64,000 nucleotides of DNA. Origin: Massilia forsythiae (GTDB lineage: Bacteria > Pseudomonadota > Gammaproteobacteria > Burkholderiales > Burkholderiaceae_D). Below the pieces are notes generated by a model that saw only the letters and a list, made by a program, of their open reading frames with translations, did not search any database and had not been told where the DNA came from. The position numbers and the translations under genes are program-made. Below, piece by piece: positions 42,065 to 50,576 of this stretch. Every line of letters starts with the position of its first letter. Position 1 is the first letter of the stretch. The DNA lies in assembly GCF_012849555.1 (NCBI RefSeq), contig NZ_CP051685.1, forward strand, positions 5,270,001 through 5,334,000, written 5' to 3'.

Positions 42065-42871
42065 ATGCGCGCCCTGCTGAAGACCGGTTTCTTCCTGCTG
42101 CTGATCGCCTTCGGGCTGATCGGCGCCTCGTACACCCTGCTGCGCGCCCAGGGCAGCGGCGGCCCGGCCAGCCCCGGCAGCCGCCTGGTGGCGAGCGAGC
42201 GCCGCCCGGTGGCGGCCGGCATCGACAGCGTCGACCTGAGCGGCCCGCTCAACCTGACCCTGCGCCAGGGCCCGCCCGGCCTCGAGGTGCGCGGCGAGCA
42301 ACGCCTGCTGGCCAACATCGACACCGCCAGCGACGGCGGCGTGCTGCACATCGGCCCACGCGGCATCCTGCTGCGCCACCGCCAACCGATCGAAGTGATC
42401 CTGACCCTGCCGGCGCTGCGCAGCCTGAGCGTCAACGGCAGCGGCAGCCACACCGTCAGCGGCTTCGCCGGCGAACGCATCGAACTCGCCCTGGGCGGCT
42501 CGGGCGGCATGCGCTTCAATGGCCGCTACCGCGACATCACCGCCTCGCTGCAGGGCAGCGGCGACCTCGACGTCACCGGCGGCAGCAGCGAACGGGTGGC
42601 GGCGTCGATGATGGGTTCCGGGCGCCTGACCCTGGTCGGCAGCAGCCGCGAACTGCAGGCGCACGTGAACAGCTCGGGCGACTTCGATGCGCGCCACCTG
42701 CAGGCCGATGCCGTCCACCTGACCCACGTCGGCTCCGGCGACAGCGCCCTGTATGCGCGCCGGGACGCCGACGTACGCCTGACCGGCAGCGGCGACGTGG
42801 TCATCCACGGCAATCCGGCGCGCCACGAGGTCAGCCGCAACGGCAGCGGCAGCGTGGTGTTCCGCGATTAG
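42065..42871 (+). CDS. GIN-domain (DUF2807) beta-solenoid protein, exported
   Basis: 268 residues with an N-terminal signal or anchor (KTGFFLLLIAFGLIGASYTLL). The rest is made of short repeated strands rich in Gly/Ser with recurrent GSG turns (SVNGSGSHTVSGF, LQGSGDLDVTGG, MMGSGRLTLVG, HVGSGDSALY, LTGSGDVVIHG), the pattern of the putative adhesin head GIN domain. It is probably periplasmic or surface located and folds as a right-handed solenoid. It belongs to a unit with the 47-residue peptide and the HAAS protein. Confidence 0.85.
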   Translation: MRALLKTGFFLLLIAFGLIGASYTLLRAQGSGGPASPGSRLVASERRPVAAGIDSVDLSGPLNLTLRQGPPGLEVRGEQRLLANIDTASDGGVLHIGPRGILLRHRQPIEVILTLPALRSLSVNGSGSHTVSGFAGERIELALGGSGGMRFNGRYRDITASLQGSGDLDVTGGSSERVAASMMGSGRLTLVGSSRELQAHVNSSGDFDARHLQADAVHLTHVGSGDSALYARRDADVRLTGSGDVVIHGNPARHEVSRNGSGSVVFRD

Positions 42872-42875
42872 AAAG

Positions 42876-43898
42876 CTATTCCAGGCCGCGCCACCAGCGC
42901 GTCTCGGCGCGCGGTCGCGTCAGGTCGAGCGCTTCGCCCATCGCGGGCGTGGCCAGCGCCACGCCGTGCCGTTCGGCCAGCGCGGCGATGCGCTCGAGCG
43001 GTTCCTGCCAGCGGTGCATGCTGAGGTCGAAGGTGCCGTTGTGGATCGGCATCAGGCACTTGCCGCGCAGGTCGAGGAAGGCCTGCAGCGTCTCTTCCGG
43101 CTGCATGTGCACGTCCGGCCACTGCTTGTTGTAGGCGCCGTTTTCCACCATAGCCAGGTCGAACGGGCCGTACCTGTCGCCGATGTCCCGGAACCCGCCG
43201 AAGTAGCCGCTGTCGCCGCTGAAGAACAGGCGCAGGTCGCCGTGCATGATCACCCACGACGCCCACAGTGTGGCGTCGCGGTCGCCCAGGCCGCGCCCGG
43301 AAAAATGGCGCGCCGGGGTGGCCGCCAGGCGCACGCCATCGATGTCGGTCTCCTGCCACCAGTCGAGCTGGCGCACCTTGGCGCGCGCGATGCCCCACTT
43401 GACCAGGCGTTCGCCCACGCCCAGCGGCGCCACGAAGTGCTCGGTGCGCGCATCCAGCGCCAGCACGGCGGCGCGGTCGAGGTGGTCGTAGTGGTCGTGC
43501 GAGAGGATCACCGCCGCGATCGGCGGCAGCGCGTCGATGCCGATCGGCGGCGCGTGGAAGCGCTCGGGACCGGCCCAGCCGACCGGGGACGCCCGTGTCG
43601 AGAACACCGGATCGGTCAGGTAGAAGGCGCCGCCGAGCTTGATCAGCATGGTGGAGTGGCCGAGGCGGTACAGGGTGGCGTCGGGCGCGGCCAGCAATGC
43701 ATCGGTGGTCAAGGTATGCACCGGGATCGCCTGGCGCGGCACGGTGCCGGCCGGCTTGTCGAACATGAAGGTCCACCAGATGCGCACCATCTCGCCCAGG
43801 CCGGGCTTGTGCATCGGGTCGACATTGCGGTAGGCGCCGTCGCGGAAGGTCGAAGCGGCGGACGGCGGAGACGGGGATGCGGGGGCGCTGTCGTTCAT
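42876..43898 (-). CDS. metallo-beta-lactamase-fold hydrolase (NAPE-PLD/UlaG-like)
   Basis: 340 residues from the ATG at 43898. The metal motif is ILSHDHYDHLD (HxHxDH), with later ligands in LFFSGDSGYF (Asp) and CLMPIHNGTFDLSMH (His). The sequence LYRLGHSTMLIKLGGAFYLTDPVFS is characteristic of the NAPE-PLD-like branch, which acts on phosphodiester or lactone substrates. Residues 1-25 are Ser/Ala/Pro-rich and may be unstructured. It is convergent with the GIN-domain gene, only 4 bp apart, and appears monocistronic. Confidence 0.9.
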   Translation of the reverse strand: MNDSAPASPSPPSAASTFRDGAYRNVDPMHKPGLGEMVRIWWTFMFDKPAGTVPRQAIPVHTLTTDALLAAPDATLYRLGHSTMLIKLGGAFYLTDPVFSTRASPVGWAGPERFHAPPIGIDALPPIAAVILSHDHYDHLDRAAVLALDARTEHFVAPLGVGERLVKWGIARAKVRQLDWWQETDIDGVRLAATPARHFSGRGLGDRDATLWASWVIMHGDLRLFFSGDSGYFGGFRDIGDRYGPFDLAMVENGAYNKQWPDVHMQPEETLQAFLDLRGKCLMPIHNGTFDLSMHRWQEPLERIAALAERHGVALATPAMGEALDLTRPRAETRWWRGLE

Positions 43899-44015
43899 GC
43901 TGGACGAGGTCGGGAGAATGCAGACATCATACAGGATGCCGCTCGCAGGCTCCGGCAATGCCGCACTGGCCGTCGACGGTGCCGGGTCGTTTTCGATGAT
44001 CGGATATCGTTGCCC

Positions 44016-44040
44016 AGCATGGGTTCCTGCCTGTGCACGC
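44016..44040. repeat. degenerate half of the paired-palindrome repeat
   Basis: AGCATGGGTTCCTGCCTG resembles one arm of the seven full loci, but has no partner arm. It lies just after the stop of the PEP-CTERM gene. Confidence 0.4.
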
Positions 44041-44042
44041 CT

Positions 44043-45176
44043 TCATGTGGAGCGGCGACGGCGCAGCAGCAGCATGGCGGCGAGGCCCACGCCGCCCAGC
44101 CACAGCGAGCCCGGCTCCGGCGCTTCGGCGCTGGCCGGCGTCGGCGCCGGGGTAGCGGCGGCCAGGCCGGGCGGCCACAGCGACGGATCCAGCGCCACCG
44201 GGGCCGGCAGGTTGCCCGGATCGGCGACGTTGGCGCCCGTGGTATCGGTGGCAGGGAGCGTGGCCGGCACGTCGGCGGACACCACCGGTACCACCGGGTC
44301 GGAGGCGGCAAGCACCGGCTGGGTCGTGGGCACGAGGCCGTCCGTGCCCGGTGCGGACGGCACGGCCGGGCCGACCGGCGCGGCCGTATCGACCGGCGTG
44401 GCCGGACCGACCGGCGTGGCCGCGGTGACCGGGTAGCGGGTGGCGTACGGGAAGCGCGGCGTCTCGTTGCCGTCCAGGGTGCCGAAGCGGCCGGTCGAAC
44501 CCGGCGAACCCGCGCCCGGCGTCAGCAGGCCGGCGCCGTACGGGAACGACACCAGCTGGTGCGACTGGCCGTCGTAGCCTTGCGCGGCGGCCGGTGCATA
44601 CGAAACGCTCTCCAGGCCTCCGTCGGCAGGCTGCAGGGTCGAGGAATCGAGGTCGCGTTCGCTCGGGCCGTGGGCCTCGACCGGAAACCGGGGCACGTCC
44701 GAGATGCGGTTGCCGCAGCGTCCGCGGATCTCGTTGACGCCATCGGTGAGTACGGTCTCGCCCGGCGCCAGCGTCAGCTTCTTCGCGGTCCAGTAGACCT
44801 GGTCGCCCTTGCGGTACGAGACGTAGACCGCGCGCGCCTTGTCGACCGTGACCGCGCGTGCCTTGTCGGCGTCGAAGCCGGCGTAGTGCGCCGCCACCAC
44901 CGGGTCGTGCGCGATCGCCTGCAGCAGCTCGTCGCGGCTGGCCAGGCCGCCGGGCACGATCGAGAAGCGGTAGACGCGGCGCGGCGCCGGCTTGTCCGCC
45001 GCGGCCGCAGGCGCCGCCGCGCGGGCGGACATGCGCAGCGTCGCCGGCACCGTCGCCGGCGCGGCTTCCGGGACCGCGGGCGCGCGCAGCATCTGCGCTG
45101 CCGGCAGCAGGACCAGCAATGCTGCGCCGCCCGCGAGACCGATCACGGTAAAGGCGGCCAGGCGGCTTTTCAGCAT
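44043..45176 (-). CDS. PEP-CTERM sorting-domain protein
   Basis: 377 residues from the ATG at 45176. It starts with a hydrophobic export segment (AAFTVIGLAGGAALLVLLPAA). The first third is a compact region with VYRFSIVPGGLASRDELLQAI and WTAKKLTLAPGETVL. The middle is a Pro/Ala/Thr/Val-rich low-complexity stretch with imperfect repeats (ATPVGP, TAAPVGP). The C-terminus is the sorting signal: APEPGSLWLGG, a membrane helix, then RRRR. The motif marks proteins processed by an exosortase (EpsH/XrtA), usually in biofilm-forming bacteria. The exosortase is not in the window. The functional domain was not recognised. Confidence 0.85.
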   Translation of the reverse strand: MLKSRLAAFTVIGLAGGAALLVLLPAAQMLRAPAVPEAAPATVPATLRMSARAAAPAAAADKPAPRRVYRFSIVPGGLASRDELLQAIAHDPVVAAHYAGFDADKARAVTVDKARAVYVSYRKGDQVYWTAKKLTLAPGETVLTDGVNEIRGRCGNRISDVPRFPVEAHGPSERDLDSSTLQPADGGLESVSYAPAAAQGYDGQSHQLVSFPYGAGLLTPGAGSPGSTGRFGTLDGNETPRFPYATRYPVTAATPVGPATPVDTAAPVGPAVPSAPGTDGLVPTTQPVLAASDPVVPVVSADVPATLPATDTTGANVADPGNLPAPVALDPSLWPPGLAAATPAPTPASAEAPEPGSLWLGGVGLAAMLLLRRRRST

Positions 45177-45320
45177 CGAAAACGACCTGTGACTACGGAT
45201 GTAGGCAGTGCGGCTGTGCATACGCTCGGAGGAAAAGTAAGATTTGTCCTACGAGACTAACAGCAAACTTGCACTAAAGCTACATCCTGCGCCGCAAAGA
45301 TAGGTTTCGCAGCGTAAATG

Positions 45321-46571
45321 TTAAAAGGTGTTGGAAGCCTGCAACCACGCCAGCGCATCCTTGCCTGCCGCACGTCCGCCGGCGAAGCACGCAGTCAGCA
45401 GGTAGCCCCCGGTAGGCGCTTCCCAGTCGACCATTTCGCCGGTGACGAACACACCCGGCAGCGCGCGCAGCATGCTGCCGGCGCCGTCCAGCGCCTCGAA
45501 GCGCACGCCGCCGCCGCTGCTGATCGCCTCGTCGATCGGGCGCGGGCGCTTCAACACCAGCGGCAGCGCCTTGAGCGCGCGCGCCAGCTGCAGCGGATCG
45601 GCATACGCTTCCTTCGACAGGCATTCGTGCAGCAAGCCCGACTTCACGCCCTTGATGCCGAGCCGCCCCTGCAGGTGGCTCGACATGGAACGGGCGCCGC
45701 GTCCGCGCGTCACCTCGTCCAGCACGCGTTCGGGCGAATGGTCCGGCAGCAGGTCGACCAGCACGGTGGCGCTGCCCTGCGCGGCGATGCGGTCGCGGAT
45801 GGCGCCCGAGAGCGCGTACACCAGGCTGCCCTCGATGCCGCTGGCGCTGGCCACGAACTGGCCCTTGCGCATTACCGTCGCGGCGCCCTCGTCCAGCCCC
45901 AGCGCCACCGTGGTCAGCGGCGCGCCGGCATGGCGGCTGCTGAAATGTTCGCTCCAGTCGGCGTCGAAGCCGCAGTTCATCGGCACCAGCGGCGCCACCG
46001 GCACGCCGCGTTCGGCCAGCAGCGGCACCCAGGCACCGTCCGATCCCAGGCGCGCCCAGCTGGCGCCGCCGAGCGCCAGCACGGTCGCACCGGCCCGCTC
46101 CAGGCGCTCGCCTTCCGGCGTCGCGAACAGCAGGCAGCCGTCGCGCCAGCCGATCCAGCGGTGGCGCATGTGCAAGCGCACGCCGGATTCGCGCAGCCGG
46201 TGCAGCCAGGCGCGCAGCAGCGGCGCCGCCTTCATGTCGGCCGGGAACACGCGGCCCGAACTGCCGACGAAGGTGTCCACGCCGAGCCCGTGGATCCAGT
46301 CGCGCACCTGGTGCGGGCCGAAACCGTCCAGCCAGCGCGCCACCTCGTGGCTGCGCGCGCCGTAGCGGCCGACGAAGGCGTCGTGCGCTTCCGAGTGGGT
46401 GATATTCATGCCGCCCTTGCCCGCCAACAGGAACTTGCGCCCGACCGAGGGCATGGCGTCGTACAGGTCGACGGCGGCACCGCCGGCAGCCAGCACTTCG
46501 GCCGCCATCAGGCCGGCGGGACCGCCGCCGATGACGATGGCGCGGCGTGGAGAGGAAAAGGCTTGGGTCAT
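45321..46571 (-). CDS. BaiN/HI0933-like FAD-dependent oxidoreductase
   Basis: 416 residues from the ATG at 46571. The FAD site is RAIVIGGGPAGLMAAEVLA. The family-specific GRKFLLAGKGGMNITHSE follows, and the C-terminal cofactor region is VTGEMVDWEAPTGGYLLTACF. This matches the TIGR03862 branch of HI0933-like flavoproteins; the substrate is unknown for this branch. Upstream in-frame codons were excluded because MTQAFSSPRRAIV is the normal start. It is divergent from the 46772 operon. Confidence 0.92.
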   Translation of the reverse strand: MTQAFSSPRRAIVIGGGPAGLMAAEVLAAGGAAVDLYDAMPSVGRKFLLAGKGGMNITHSEAHDAFVGRYGARSHEVARWLDGFGPHQVRDWIHGLGVDTFVGSSGRVFPADMKAAPLLRAWLHRLRESGVRLHMRHRWIGWRDGCLLFATPEGERLERAGATVLALGGASWARLGSDGAWVPLLAERGVPVAPLVPMNCGFDADWSEHFSSRHAGAPLTTVALGLDEGAATVMRKGQFVASASGIEGSLVYALSGAIRDRIAAQGSATVLVDLLPDHSPERVLDEVTRGRGARSMSSHLQGRLGIKGVKSGLLHECLSKEAYADPLQLARALKALPLVLKRPRPIDEAISSGGGVRFEALDGAGSMLRALPGVFVTGEMVDWEAPTGGYLLTACFAGGRAAGKDALAWLQASNTF

Positions 46572-46687
46572 GGCGGTCGGCGTCGACGAAAGGCTGGATG
46601 GCACGGGTACGGGAGGCCCGCATTGTAGTCGAGAAGCGCCGGCCGCCATAGCCGCCGGCACGACAGCAAAAAAGATGTAAAGGAAGC

Positions 46688-46716
46688 TTGACACCGCATA
46701 CGAGCACCTCTAGCAT
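46688..46716 (+). promoter_or_regulatory. sigma-70 type promoter for the 46772 operon
   Basis: TTGACA at 46688-46693, a 17-bp spacer, then TAGCAT at 46711-46716. The operon's first ATG lies 56 bp beyond. Confidence 0.65.
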
Positions 46717-46734
46717 GTAAAGCGTACTTTACAT
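46715..46734. promoter_or_regulatory. palindromic operator overlapping the -10/start region
   Basis: ATGTAAAG and CTTTACAT, perfect 8-bp arms around CGTA. It overlaps the -10 and the expected start site. The XRE regulator encoded second in the operon is the natural candidate to bind it, giving autorepression. Confidence 0.65.
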
Positions 46735-46771
46735 CATCGATGCGTATCAACATTCAGCCGGGAGGTACCAC

Positions 46772-47158
46772 ATGTACGAAAAACAGGTGGCGCGGGCCTA
46801 CCACAAGGAGTTGTGGACCGCGATCGTGGTGTACATCGTCCTGCTGATGGGATCGATCAAGTTCGGGCGGCCGCTGGCGGAAGGCGCGCTACGCACCGTC
46901 GTCCTGCTGCTGCCGATGATCGGCTTCGGCCTGATGATCCGCGCGGTGGCGCGCCAGGTGCGGCGCGTGGACGAATACCAGAGATTGCGCATGCTCGAAT
47001 CGATCGGCCTCGCCTTCGCGATCACCGGCGCCGTCACCTTCAGCTACGGCTTCCTGGAAACCGCCGGCTTCCCGCACATCTCGATGTTCAGCGTGTGGAT
47101 GGTGATGGGCGCCAGCTGGGCGCTGGTCGGCATCGCCCGCGCCTGGTTCGACAAATGA
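46772..47158 (+). CDS. small four-helix membrane protein of an XRE-linked operon
   Basis: 128 residues with about four membrane spans (TAIVVYIVLLMGSI, TVVLLLPMIGFGLMIRAVA, IGLAFAITGAVTFSYGF, ISMFSVWMVMGASWALVG). RRVDEYQRLRMLES between spans 2 and 3 is a charged cytoplasmic loop. GGGAGG lies 8 nt before the ATG. The stop overlaps the regulator's start. Similar membrane protein plus short XRE regulator pairs occur widely; the function is unknown. Confidence 0.85.
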   Translation: MYEKQVARAYHKELWTAIVVYIVLLMGSIKFGRPLAEGALRTVVLLLPMIGFGLMIRAVARQVRRVDEYQRLRMLESIGLAFAITGAVTFSYGFLETAGFPHISMFSVWMVMGASWALVGIARAWFDK

Positions 47159-47358
47159 AGAACCTGATGCGCGACCTGCGCGCCGAACACGGATGGAGCC
47201 AGGCCCACCTGGCCGAGCTGCTGGCGGTGTCGCGCCAGACCGTGATCGCCATCGAGAACGGCAAGTACGACCCGAGCCTGCCGCTGGCGTTCGCGATCGC
47301 CAGGCTGTTCACCCAACCGATCGAAGCGATTTTCTTTCCCGACCAGGAGTCCGCATGA
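47155..47358 (+). CDS. short XRE-type helix-turn-helix regulator
   Basis: 67 residues, nearly all one HTH_3 domain: MRDLRAEHGWSQAHLAELLAVSRQTVIAIENGKYDPSLPLAFAIARLF. There is no sensor domain. It overlaps both neighbours (4 bp each side, ATGA), so the three genes form one translationally coupled unit. It probably represses its own operon through the TGTAAAG palindrome at 46715-46734. Confidence 0.92.
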   Translation: MKNLMRDLRAEHGWSQAHLAELLAVSRQTVIAIENGKYDPSLPLAFAIARLFTQPIEAIFFPDQESA

Positions 47359-48314
47359 ACATCAAACCGTTGTCCGCCCTGCTTTGCACTGCCGTCCTGG
47401 CCTTGTCGACATGCGCAACAGCGCCCGCCATGGCGCAATCCGCTGCCCGGTCCGCAGCCGTCCCCGCCAACCGCTTCGCCGCCGCCATCGTCCCGGCCGA
47501 GCGCTTCGAGATCGGCGGCGTGCTGGTCGAACGGCACGCCGGCAAGGGCCGTCCGCTGATCCTGATCCCCGGCCTGGGCAGCGGCAGCTGGGCGTGGCAG
47601 GACACGATCCGCGCCTTTGCCGGCGACTACCCGGTGTACGTGCTGACCCTGCCCGGCTTCGACGGGCGCCCGGCCGGCAAGGATGGCCTGGCCGGGGCGC
47701 GCACCGCCGTGGCCCGGCTGATCGCCGAGCGCCGCCTGGCCAAGCCGGTGATCGTCGGCCACAGCCTGGGCGCCACGCTGGGACTGGCCGTGGCCGAGGA
47801 CCTCCCGGATGCGGTCGGCGGCGTGGTCGCCATCGACGGCTTGCCGGTGTTCCCGGGCACCGAAGACTTGGCGCCGGCGCAGCGCGCCGCGTATGCCCAG
47901 GCCATGCGCGCACGCATGGCGGCGCAGCCGCCGGCCCAGTTCGCAGCAGGGCAGCGCAGCTACATGCGCACCGTCGGCGTGCTCGACATGGACAAGGCCG
48001 ACGCGCTGGCCGAACTGTCGGCGCGCAGCGATCCGGCTGCGATCGGACAGTACGCGGCCGATGCGCTCGACCTGGACCTGCGCCCGGGACTGACGTCGAT
48101 CACCGCGCCGGTGCTGGCGATCGTGCCGTGGTTCGACCTCGACGCCACCCAGCAGGGCCTGGGCGAGCAGGAAAAGGCGGACTATTACCGCGCGCTGCTG
48201 GCGGGAACGCCGCGGCTGCAGGTGGTGACGGTGGCGCCGGCGCGCCATTTCGCCATGATCGACGAGCCGGCCAGGGTCGAGGAAGCGATCCGCGCCTACC
48301 TCAAGACGCTTTGA
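47355..48314 (+). CDS. secreted alpha/beta hydrolase
   Basis: 319 residues with a signal peptide (ALLCTAVLALSTCATAPAMAQ). The alpha/beta hydrolase core is LILIPGLGSGSWAW (oxyanion region), the nucleophile elbow VGHSLGATLG (Ser), and a late His in APARHFAMID. An acid is likely near TAPVLAIVPWFD. It is probably an esterase or lipase-like enzyme in the periplasm. GGAG precedes the start by 6 nt. It is the last gene of the operon started at 46772; the substrate cannot be inferred. Confidence 0.9.
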   Translation: MNIKPLSALLCTAVLALSTCATAPAMAQSAARSAAVPANRFAAAIVPAERFEIGGVLVERHAGKGRPLILIPGLGSGSWAWQDTIRAFAGDYPVYVLTLPGFDGRPAGKDGLAGARTAVARLIAERRLAKPVIVGHSLGATLGLAVAEDLPDAVGGVVAIDGLPVFPGTEDLAPAQRAAYAQAMRARMAAQPPAQFAAGQRSYMRTVGVLDMDKADALAELSARSDPAAIGQYAADALDLDLRPGLTSITAPVLAIVPWFDLDATQQGLGEQEKADYYRALLAGTPRLQVVTVAPARHFAMIDEPARVEEAIRAYLKTL

Positions 48315-48362
48315 CGTGCACGATGTGAAGTCAGAAGCGCAGCGCCGGTCGCAGCGCCGGTT

Positions 48363-48833
48363 TCAGCCCGGCAGGGGCACGCTGCCGGGCGCCTTGACCT
48401 CGCGCATCACGAACGAGGTATAGACCTCCTTCACGCACGGCAGCGCGTTGATGAAGGTCTCGGCGAACGCGCCGTAGGCGTGCAAGTCCTCGGCCAGGGC
48501 CATCAGCTGGTAGTCGTAGCGGCCGGAGATGCGGTGGCAGGACAGCACCTGCGGAATGGCCTGGATGGCGCGCTCGAATTCCTGCAGGTTGCGGGTGTCC
48601 TTCTTGTCGAGCGAAATGTGCACGAAGGCGGTCACCTGGTAGCCCAGCTTGCTCGGGTCGATGCGCGCCTGGTAGGCGCGGATCACGCCTTCTTCCTCGA
48701 GCCGCTTGACGCGGCGCCAGCATGGCGAGGTCGAGAGCGAGACGCGCTCGGCCAGTTCGGTACTCGACAGCCGGGCATTGCCCTGCAGCTCTTCCACGAT
48801 CCGCAGATCGACCCGGTCCAGTTTTGGTGTCAT
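48363..48833 (-). CDS. Lrp/AsnC family transcriptional regulator
   Basis: 156 residues. N-terminal winged HTH (LRIVEELQGNARLSSTELAERV, LSTSPCWRRVKRLEEEGVI) and a C-terminal RAM ligand-binding domain (YQVTAFVHISLDKKD, CHRISGRYDYQLMALAEDL). These act as amino-acid-responsive octamers. The neighbour across a 512-bp gap is a divergently transcribed binding protein; whether it is a target is unknown. The last residues (APGSVPLPG) are a short extension. Confidence 0.94.
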   Translation of the reverse strand: MTPKLDRVDLRIVEELQGNARLSSTELAERVSLSTSPCWRRVKRLEEEGVIRAYQARIDPSKLGYQVTAFVHISLDKKDTRNLQEFERAIQAIPQVLSCHRISGRYDYQLMALAEDLHAYGAFAETFINALPCVKEVYTSFVMREVKAPGSVPLPG

Positions 48834-49345
48834 GTTGCGTAACTTGTAATTGATTGTCGCGATTTTTGCGCGCGAACCCGGCGCAGACCTCCACTATAGC
48901 AAAACTTTCTCCGTTGAAAGCGGATTACCCGGATTTTTTGGCGGGCTTTTGTTACGCCCTAGCGTCTCGCCGCCGACCGGGAAAATGCAGCCGGCGCGTT
49001 TCTCCGCGGCATGTGCCAGCGATGGCGCTGCCGAATCATCGGCGCGATTGTCTCTTTACCGCCATACCCGCATTGCGCTGCAACACTACCCAATCGGCAT
49101 AGCTTGGCGATCGCGCAAACTTGTCCCTCTCAGGTCTGCCACACTGTGCTCTTCGAGGTCGTCGCGTAGCACAGCCATCCGTGTTGCAGTGCATTGTTAT
49201 CAAGAAAAATAATTTCTTGACACTGTTACTGCCGAGCCTATGCTTACAGCGTACGCCAACTTGCGAACGATGTACGCCGCCGCTCGGCATCCTGGGGCTT
49301 GCACGATTCGTCCGGTAGTCCGAAAGACCATCTTGGAGGATGACA
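48834..49345. other. long divergent intergenic region, lower GC
   Basis: 512 bp between the Lrp regulator and the TRAP-type binding protein. Apart from the promoter/operator at 49201-49244 nothing definite is seen. Short open frames in it lack ribosome sites and normal codon use. Its length would allow several Lrp binding sites or a small RNA. Confidence 0.6.
49201..49244 (+). promoter_or_regulatory. promoter with overlapping palindrome for the TRAP-type binding protein
   Basis: CAAGAAA and TTTCTTG (49201-49219) form a palindrome that overlaps TTGACA at 49217-49222. TATGCT at 49239-49244 is the likely -10 with a 16-bp spacer. The leader to the ATG would be about 95 nt. A regulator at the palindrome would block the -35. 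Confidence 0.55.
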
Positions 49346-50365
49346 ATGTCGGTAGTGACACGCAGGACTCTACTGGGCGCGATCGCGACCAGCCCGCTCT
49401 GGCTACAGGCTGCATGGGCGCAGCCGACCAATCTCAAGATTTCGCACCAGTTCCCCGGCGGCAGCGTCGCCGAAGGCGATTTCCGCGACCGCCTGTGCCG
49501 CATGTTCGCCGCCGAGGCCGAGCGCAACACCCGGGGCAAGCTGAAATTCTCGATCTATCCGGCTTCGCGCCTGATGCCGAGCGAAGCGCAGATCCCGGCG
49601 CTGGCCAAGGGCGCGCTCGACCTCACGCTGGTGCCGCTGTCGGCCGCCGGCGCCGCCATGCCGGAACTGAACGTTGTGTCGATGCCGGGGCTGGTCACCT
49701 CCTACGAACAGGGCTACGCCTGGAAGGATGCCGAAATCGGCCAGGAATTCAAGCGCGTGCTGGCCGAACGCGGCATCGTCATCCTGAGCTGGATATGGCA
49801 GGCCGGCGGCGTCGCCTCGCGCGCCAGGCCGATCGTCGATCCGCAGGATGCGGCCGGCCTGAAGGTGCGCGGCGGTTCGCGCGAGATGGACATGATCCTC
49901 AAGGAAGCCGGTGCCGACGTGGTCAGCATGGCGTCCAACCAGATCCGCAAGGCGATGCAGGACGGCGCGCTGGATGCGGCCATGACCTCGTCGTCCTCGC
50001 TGATCTCGTTCCGCCTGGACGAAGTCTCGAAGTCGGTCACCACCGCGCGCGGCGGCGCCTACTGGTTCATGCTGGAGCCGCTGCTGATGTCGAAGACCGC
50101 GTTCGACCGCCTGCCGCGCGACCAGCAGGCGGCATTGACGAAGATCGGCGCCGACCTGGAAGGCTTCGCGCGCAAGTCGGCGCAGATGGACGACGCCGCG
50201 GTGGCGGCGCTGTTCCAGGGCGCCGGCGGGCGCACGGTCGACCTCAACGGCGACTCGCTGCGCAAGTGGCAGGATATCGCGCGCAACACCGCCTGGCGCG
50301 ACTACGGCGAACGCAACGCCACCTGCGCCAGGCTGCTGGCGCTGGCGGAAAAGACGATCGCTTGA
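49346..50365 (+). CDS. TRAP transporter substrate-binding protein, DctP type (orphan)
   Basis: 339 residues. The start is the ATG 6 nt after GGAGG (an ATG two codons earlier overlaps that site). The export signal is VTRRTLLGAIATSPLWLQAAWAQ, with a weak twin-Arg character. The DctP fold is shown by LKISHQFPGGSVAEGDFRDRL, GKLKFSIYPASRLM, GALDLTLVPLSAAG, GLKVRGGSREMDMIL and PLLMSKTAFDRLP. It binds a carboxylate-type solute in the periplasm. No DctQ or DctM membrane gene is adjacent, so its partner is elsewhere or it has a sensing role. Confidence 0.92.
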   Translation: MSVVTRRTLLGAIATSPLWLQAAWAQPTNLKISHQFPGGSVAEGDFRDRLCRMFAAEAERNTRGKLKFSIYPASRLMPSEAQIPALAKGALDLTLVPLSAAGAAMPELNVVSMPGLVTSYEQGYAWKDAEIGQEFKRVLAERGIVILSWIWQAGGVASRARPIVDPQDAAGLKVRGGSREMDMILKEAGADVVSMASNQIRKAMQDGALDAAMTSSSSLISFRLDEVSKSVTTARGGAYWFMLEPLLMSKTAFDRLPRDQQAALTKIGADLEGFARKSAQMDDAAVAALFQGAGGRTVDLNGDSLRKWQDIARNTAWRDYGERNATCARLLALAEKTIA

Positions 50366-50425
50366 GTGCCGGGTGGTGCGGCAGTCCGGCGGTCCGGCAC
50401 GCCGACAAGGGCCCGCGTGCGCCTG

Positions 50426-50552
50426 CGTCGTCCCCGCGCAGGCGGGGACCCATGCAGATTAACCGGAGTCGCCGTCCTCCGATAGGCCACCGTGTTTCAC
50501 ATCGATCGACTCCGGCGAGTCAGTATGGCTCCCCGCCTGCGCGGGGACGACG
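50426..50552. repeat. paired-palindrome (BIME-like) intergenic repeat
   Basis: CGTCGTCCCCGCGCAGG arm on the left and the inverted CTGCGCGGGGACGACG arm on the right, about 70 bp apart. The spacer also contains CCGGAGTCG/CGACTCCGG. It fills the convergent gap between the binding-protein gene and moaD. Confidence 0.82.
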
Positions 50553-50576
50553 GTGCGCTGCTCCTTGTTCCGGTGT

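Noticed and set aside
48850..49212. A 120-codon frame in the Lrp/TRAP divergent region
   Set aside because: No ribosome site, atypical codon use for this genome, and it reads through the promoter region.
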